Below are positions 61,001-64,000 of a stretch of 64,000 nt of DNA, one piece after another. The stretch lies in NCBI GenBank assembly GCA_964569085.1, contig CAZMTA010000010.1, forward strand, positions 1 to 64,000. Reading direction: 5' to 3'. Each line of letters starts with the position of its first letter. The stretch's first letter is position 1. The notes beneath the pieces are model-generated. The model was not told where the DNA came from. It searched no databases and saw only the letters and a program-made list of their open reading frames with translations. The position numbers were made by a program, and so were the translations under genes. Origin of the DNA: JAJCZZ01 sp964569085. GTDB lineage: Bacteria > Gemmatimonadota > Gemmatimonadetes > Longimicrobiales > Gaopeijiaceae.

Positions 61001-62513
61001 GGGCCACCCCCAGGGAAGCGGGCACGCCGTACTCGGAGATCACCACGGGCTGGTCGGGGTGGTGGGCCTTCAGCTCGCGCAGGTACCCGAAGTAGCGGGA
61101 CGGCCCCAGGGACGAGGCCGCGTCGGCGTAGCGTTCGCCCAGGACCATGAAGTCCGGGTAGTACGGGTAGGCGTGGAAGGAGGCGAAGGTGCCGGCGGGG
61201 AGCGCCCCGGTGGGGCGGACCCGGGTGGCGTCCAGGGACAGGGCGTCGTTGTCGTACTCCCGGGGACGGACGGTCGGCCGCTCGCCCCGTGCCCGGCGGA
61301 TGGCCATCTCCTCGTCGACGGTGGTCTCGGAGGGGTGGGGCAGCGGGTCGAGGGTGGGCCAGTTGGTGTAGGCCACCGGCCGCTGGGCCCGGTAGGTCTC
61401 GGCCTCGTAGGCGACCATCTCCTCCATGGCCCGCCCGAGCCAGGCCTCCATGGCGTTCCCCCCGGCCACGGTCAGGTAGCGCCCCTGGAAGCCGCTCTCC
61501 CCACCCCGGATGGAGTCGAAGGCGAGGGCGCTGAAGGGCTCCCACTCCCGCCCCACGATCCAGGCCAGCGTCCACGGGGAGACGTCGGCGGTGTAGAAGC
61601 CCGAGGCGTGGCCGGGCCGCGGCGGGACGTCGGCGCGGCCGTGCACCAGGTCCACGACCCGGCGCATCTCCCGGAAGAAGGGCTCCTCGAATTCGGCGGC
61701 CGCGTAGTCGTCGTCCTCGGGGAGCTCGGTCCAGACGCCGTGCACCAGCCAGAGCGCCCGGTCCGGATGGGCCAGGTTCCACGCCCGGAGCGCCTCGTAG
61801 AAGTGGGGCGGGTGGATGGTGTAGACCCGGACGACGTTGGCGTTCATGTCCGCCATCTCACGGATCCAGCGGGCGTAGGTCGCCGAGTCCGGGAACTCGC
61901 TGGGATTCCGGCCCGGAAGCGCGGCCCCCAGGTTGATCCCCTTCCAGAAGAAGGGCCGCCAGCCGTCGGGGCCCCGGACCTCGAAGCGGTCGCCGGCGGC
62001 CCGGGCCGGGTAGACCAGGGTGTCGGGGAGCACCAGCGGCGGCCGCTCCGGGGGCGGGCCCAGCCCCTCGGGGAGGCGGGCCAGGTAGTCCAGGGCCGTG
62101 GGGTGGTCGGGATCCAGCTCCACCACGGCGCCGAAGCGGGCCGCCACCTCCTCCAGCTCGCCGGCGCGCCACGCCAGGATGCCCAGCCCCACCAGGGCGT
62201 CCACGTTTCCGGGCTCGACGGCCGCCACGTCCCGGAACCGCGCCCGGGCCTCGGCGTCCTCGCCGCGCCGCAGGAGGACGTAGCCGAGCCCCGTGGTGGC
62301 GTAGGGCTGTCCCGGGCACAGCCGCAACGCCTCCCGGAAGCGGTCTGCGGCGGCGGCCAGGTCGTCGGCCCGGTAGGCCGCCCACCCCTCGGTGGCGTGG
62401 ACGCCGGCCTCCTCCGGACAGGTCTGCGCGCCGGCCCCGGCCGGAAGCGAGAGGAGGAGCACCACGAGGAACGTCGCCGGAAGCGACGGTGCGGCCGGGC
62501 GGGAAGACGGCAC
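58032..62513 (-). CDS. Giant TPR-glycosidase-TPR-outer-membrane-barrel protein
   Basis: This 1493-residue protein starts at GTG 62513 with a signal segment (ending AGAGAQ, about 30). TPRs come first (about 35-145). Next is a TIM-barrel glycoside-hydrolase-like domain (about 170-580): FFWKGINLGAALPGRNPSEF (part), GREWEP (Glu323/Glu325 region, acid/base candidate), SFHAYPYYPDF and VVISEYGVPASLG (Glu494, nucleophile candidate). A beta domain follows (about 600-880), perhaps carbohydrate-binding. About eight more TPRs (925-1205) lead to a barrel (about 1210-1493) ending SWVF, as in YaiO/PgaA/BcsC-type export proteins. A self-contained glycan processing and export protein is a plausible inference. 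Confidence 0.8.
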   Translation of the reverse strand: MPSSRPAAPSLPATFLVVLLLSLPAGAGAQTCPEEAGVHATEGWAAYRADDLAAAADRFREALRLCPGQPYATTGLGYVLLRRGEDAEARARFRDVAAVEPGNVDALVGLGILAWRAGELEEVAARFGAVVELDPDHPTALDYLARLPEGLGPPPERPPLVLPDTLVYPARAAGDRFEVRGPDGWRPFFWKGINLGAALPGRNPSEFPDSATYARWIREMADMNANVVRVYTIHPPHFYEALRAWNLAHPDRALWLVHGVWTELPEDDDYAAAEFEEPFFREMRRVVDLVHGRADVPPRPGHASGFYTADVSPWTLAWIVGREWEPFSALAFDSIRGGESGFQGRYLTVAGGNAMEAWLGRAMEEMVAYEAETYRAQRPVAYTNWPTLDPLPHPSETTVDEEMAIRRARGERPTVRPREYDNDALSLDATRVRPTGALPAGTFASFHAYPYYPDFMVLGERYADAASSLGPSRYFGYLRELKAHHPDQPVVISEYGVPASLGVAHLQPQGWHHGGLTEEEMARIDRRLTLEIAEAGLAGGALFAWMDEWFKKNWVALEFELPPDRNRLWYNRLDAEQHYGMRAMDARPPVPGATLDARLPAWRARPPVARGEGGLVLRAAADAAYLWLLVDAPGRAPGDTLFVGFDVLDPDAGDVRWPGAVGPRLPVGVEFVLRDDGDAVRVLADPPSNPFRQVEVGRGATGLEGRRLPVDNPPAGLFHARVEQRFNLPYYTEPGEDGRYDTLRVVVNRRRFSRDSTEHLAVGYDRGLLPGGPAPDGFWQRAEEGRVLEVRIPWLLVNVTDPSSRSVLSGPGEDNVGRAAGRAPGGRWQLEPSGAWPDSVFGAFETTEVEDVGLVVGLRGAGEGSDALAHGRFSWETWEEPAWESRLRPVYRVMARTFAELDPFGTGTVAPEPDAARAASQEDPADAAWRAGELERARTLYQARLAANPEDGAALHRLALMRAWEEDYEGSLELFDRLLEAQPDNVSARVDRARVLAWRGDLDAALDALDRVLEEDPGDVTALEAQALFEAWAGRYDASLSTYDQLLAIAPGRAGARRSQAQVLSWAERFDESRAVFDSLLAADPDDLDARLGLARVLSFADRLDEAEREYRTVLDADPENLDALRGLGRVRSWRGELVAGEASYRRALAVDPADVGALTGLAQTLRWQGRNAAALEVLEEARRLDPADSDVREQLRWVHAALGERVRPSLALEWDSDDNRMVTTAASAQWHPLPRLGLRADVYRRGLSQNALERSAWGGSVGASVQLEPGWTLGAGAGRSRTDGTGASSFASWRLSAASPGRYPVRATAVLSSEALDATARLAQVGVRIRELSLTGLWTPAPAWRLDGALGRATLEGTEENRRTSAALSASRRVGRAWTFGVGGRTFSYDEDLTDGYFDPDFYGIAEATARWLGERGSWSLLVEAAPGLQRIGEAGEASATLRGSGRVAWQAGPGRELSLSAGYSTTGLQSFSTGSSDYRYTALVLAASWVF

Positions 62514-62636
62514 GGAGGTCGTCCTGGGATCGGGGGAGCGGGGCGGTCCGACCCCGGAATCTACGGGCGGGCCGCCGAACCCAACCACCCGGGGGTCGTC
62601 AGGGGCGGGCGGCAGCGGGGCCGGGGGCGGTCCCGC

Positions 62637-63797
62637 TCAGACCACCGGCAGGCCCGGGTCCACCTCGCGGGCCCATGCCACGATGCCCCCCTCCAGGTTG
62701 TGGACGTCCTCCCGCCCGGCGGCCACGAGGCGGCGCGCCGCGTCGAGGCTCCGGGCGCCGCTGCGGCAGTACACCACCACCGGGCGGCCCTCGGGCAGCT
62801 CGGCCTGGCGCTCGGCCAGCTCGTCGAGGGGGATATGGAGCGCCCCCCGGTCCTCGAGGCTCCCCACCGCCCACTCCCAGGGCTCCCGGACGTCCAGGAG
62901 CACGGGCGGCTCCGGTGCGTCCAGGAGGCGCGCCAGCTCCGGGGCGCTCACCTCGGGGACGGCCGGGGCGTCGGCCTCGTCCGCCCCGTCCTGGCCCACC
63001 CCGCAGAAGAGCTCGTAGTCGATGAGCTCCGTCTGGGTGGGCGCGTCGCCGCACACCGGGCACTCGGGGTTCCGGCGCAGCGCCACCTCCCGCCACTCCA
63101 TCTCCAGGGCGTCGAAGATGAGGAGGCGCCCCGCCAGCGTCCGGCCCACGCCCAGGAGGAGCTTGACGGTCTCCATGGCCTGGATGGACCCGATGATCCC
63201 GGGAAGCACGCCCAGCACGCCGCCCTCGGCGCAGTTCGGGACGAGCCCCGGCGGAGGCGGCTCCCGGAAGAGACAGCGGTAGCAGGGGCCGTCCTCGGTC
63301 CCGAAGACCGAGGCCTGGCCCTCCCAGCGGAAGACCGAGCCGTAGACGTTGGGGATGCCCAGGAGCACGCAGGCGTCGTTGACCAGGTAGCGCGTCGGGA
63401 AGTTGTCGGTCCCGTCCACCACCACGTCCCACCCCTCCAGGATCTCCAGCGCGTTCCCGCTGGTGAGCCGGGTCTCGTGGGCCACCATCTCCACGTGGGG
63501 GTTCACCTGCCGGAGGCGGTCCCGGGCGCTGTCCAGCTTCGAGCGCCCCACGTCGTCGGTGCCGTGGAGGAGCTGGCGCTGGAGGTTGGTGGCGTCCACC
63601 ACGTCGTGGTCCACCATGCCCAGCGTCCCCACCCCGGCGGCGGCCAGATAGAGCGCCAGCGGCGAGCCCAGCCCCCCGGCGCCCACGCACAGCACCCGGG
63701 CCTCCCGGAGGCGTTCCTGCCCCTCGAGCCCCATGTCGGGGAGGGCCAGGTGGCGGGCGTAGCGGTGGAGCTCGGCGCGGGACAGGGAGGTGGCCAT
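62637..63797 (-). CDS. moeB: MoeB/ThiF-type adenylyltransferase fused to rhodanese
   Basis: This 386-residue protein has an E1-like ThiF domain (about 1-250): GAGGLGSPLALYLAAAGVG (nucleotide loop), NLQRQLLH, the zinc pairs CYRC and CPVCG, and DGTDNFPTR. A rhodanese domain follows (about 275-386) with active-site YCRSGARS (Cys). It adenylates and can sulfurate sulfur-carrier proteins such as MoaD or ThiS, for molybdopterin, thiamine, cysteine or thiolated tRNA. The start is ATG. It lies across from the operator-bracketed promoter and 123 bases upstream of the giant gene. Confidence 0.93.
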   Translation of the reverse strand: MATSLSRAELHRYARHLALPDMGLEGQERLREARVLCVGAGGLGSPLALYLAAAGVGTLGMVDHDVVDATNLQRQLLHGTDDVGRSKLDSARDRLRQVNPHVEMVAHETRLTSGNALEILEGWDVVVDGTDNFPTRYLVNDACVLLGIPNVYGSVFRWEGQASVFGTEDGPCYRCLFREPPPPGLVPNCAEGGVLGVLPGIIGSIQAMETVKLLLGVGRTLAGRLLIFDALEMEWREVALRRNPECPVCGDAPTQTELIDYELFCGVGQDGADEADAPAVPEVSAPELARLLDAPEPPVLLDVREPWEWAVGSLEDRGALHIPLDELAERQAELPEGRPVVVYCRSGARSLDAARRLVAAGREDVHNLEGGIVAWAREVDPGLPVV

Positions 63798-63876
63798 GGC
63801 TGCTGCAACCCTCGGGGCACCGGGCGGGTTCCGGGCCCGCCGTGGGGGGCGCGACGGAAGGGCCGCGTCGTGCTTC

Positions 63877-63935
63877 TACGAAGAAGATCGTAGACAAATC
63901 GCCCGGGGCTCGTTATAAGTACGAAGATCATCGTA
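63877..63935. promoter_or_regulatory. Two TACGA-N6-TCGTA operators bracketing a promoter
   Basis: Operator 1 (63877-63892) is TACGAAGAAGATCGTA and operator 2 (63920-63935) is TACGAAGATCATCGTA; their centres are 43 bp apart, about four helical turns. Between them is the plus-strand promoter at 63891-63919. Operator 1 overlaps its -35 and operator 2 covers the start site. Dyad pairs in an otherwise GC-rich stretch are unlikely by chance. The regulator is unknown. Confidence 0.75.
63891..63919 (+). promoter_or_regulatory. Strong plus-strand promoter at the right edge
   Basis: TAGACA (63891-63896), a 17-bp spacer and TATAAG (63914-63919) form a strong housekeeping-type promoter. The start should be near 63926, about 67 bases before the ATG at 63993. 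It lies within the operator pair described separately, so the downstream gene is probably repressed by a dimeric regulator. Confidence 0.7.
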
Positions 63936-63992
63936 TCGAGCGGGCCGGCCAGGGCGCCGGGGACCCGCCCACGCCGAACCGAGGAAGGGCCC

Positions 63993-64000
63993 ATGGGAGT
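63993..64000 (+). CDS. Start of a gene leaving the window
   Basis: ATGGGAGT, with GAGGAAGG about five to twelve bases upstream, follows the operator-bracketed promoter at the right place. Only two codons and part of a third are visible, so nothing can be said of the product except that the pattern (promoter, two operators, leader, ATG) suggests a regulated and possibly self-regulating gene. Confidence 0.45.

Noticed and set aside
58818..63893. A 1691-residue open frame on the plus strand
   Set aside because: It is antisense to the giant glycosidase-barrel gene and moeB and has no recognisable motif.

Overview
The window is about 72% GC, densely coding and chromosomal. I see no phage, insertion-sequence or CRISPR signal. 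Gene content and style suggest a Gemmatimonadota bacterium (moderate confidence, by inference). The pointers are a carboxypeptidase-regulatory/TonB-plug protein without a barrel, a lone transmembrane module of the adenylate-cyclase/TPR type, an ADOP-type permease, a DUF2911 lipoprotein, a B12-dependent ribonucleotide reductase, many GTG/TTG starts and many outer-membrane proteins. The cell is diderm: lipoboxes, beta-barrels, an L,D-transpeptidase and a periplasmic amidase are all present.

Layout. 1-654: a minus-strand tRNA cluster Thr(TGT)-Tyr-Gly-Thr(GGT), the order that precedes tuf in many bacteria; tuf is therefore expected just left of base 1. 651-10934: a minus-strand run of envelope and housekeeping genes (yihY, L,D-transpeptidase, smpB, amidase, TPR lipoprotein, pyrD, pyrF, cysS, two membrane genes, a TPR protein), joined from yihY to pyrF by 1-4 nt stop/start overlaps. 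11035-15131: pyk, a PhnP-like hydrolase, pgi and a YtxH protein. 15321-21503: rnd, a DksA-like gene, fabH, an YggX-like gene, a VOC protein, a four-unit palindrome cluster, rocD and a nitrilase. 21642-28500: secreted proteins, a zinc peptidase, a sigma54-type promoter, and nrdJ with a readable promoter and two NrdR boxes. 28610-46098: a metallopeptidase/propeller/barrel protein, a glycosyltransferase with murQ, an M20 hydrolase, a Y_Y_Y sensor, an ABC exporter, ccdA, a cardiolipin synthase and an ADOP permease. 46181-52058: speB, fur, an unknown gene, nrnA, a CoaE-PHP fusion, dedA and a GspG-like protein, all minus strand. 52321-57434: a DUF255 thioredoxin-like protein, a fused 2-oxoacid dehydrogenase E1 and a lipoprotein phosphodiesterase. 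57481-64000: a small barrel, a very large TPR/glycosidase/TPR/barrel protein, a MoeB-rhodanese protein, and a promoter bracketed by two identical-architecture operators that drives a gene leaving the window.

Several promoters can be read against the GC background. They share a TTGACC-type -35 and a TAnnnT-type -10 (tRNA operon, pyk, nrdJ), which indicates ordinary housekeeping-sigma recognition. The most unusual items are the 1493-residue TPR-glycosidase-TPR-barrel protein, the CoaE-PHP fusion, the operator-bracketed promoter at the right edge, the sigma54-type promoter at 24864, the NrdR-box pair inside the nrdJ promoter, and the palindrome cluster at 18957-19138.
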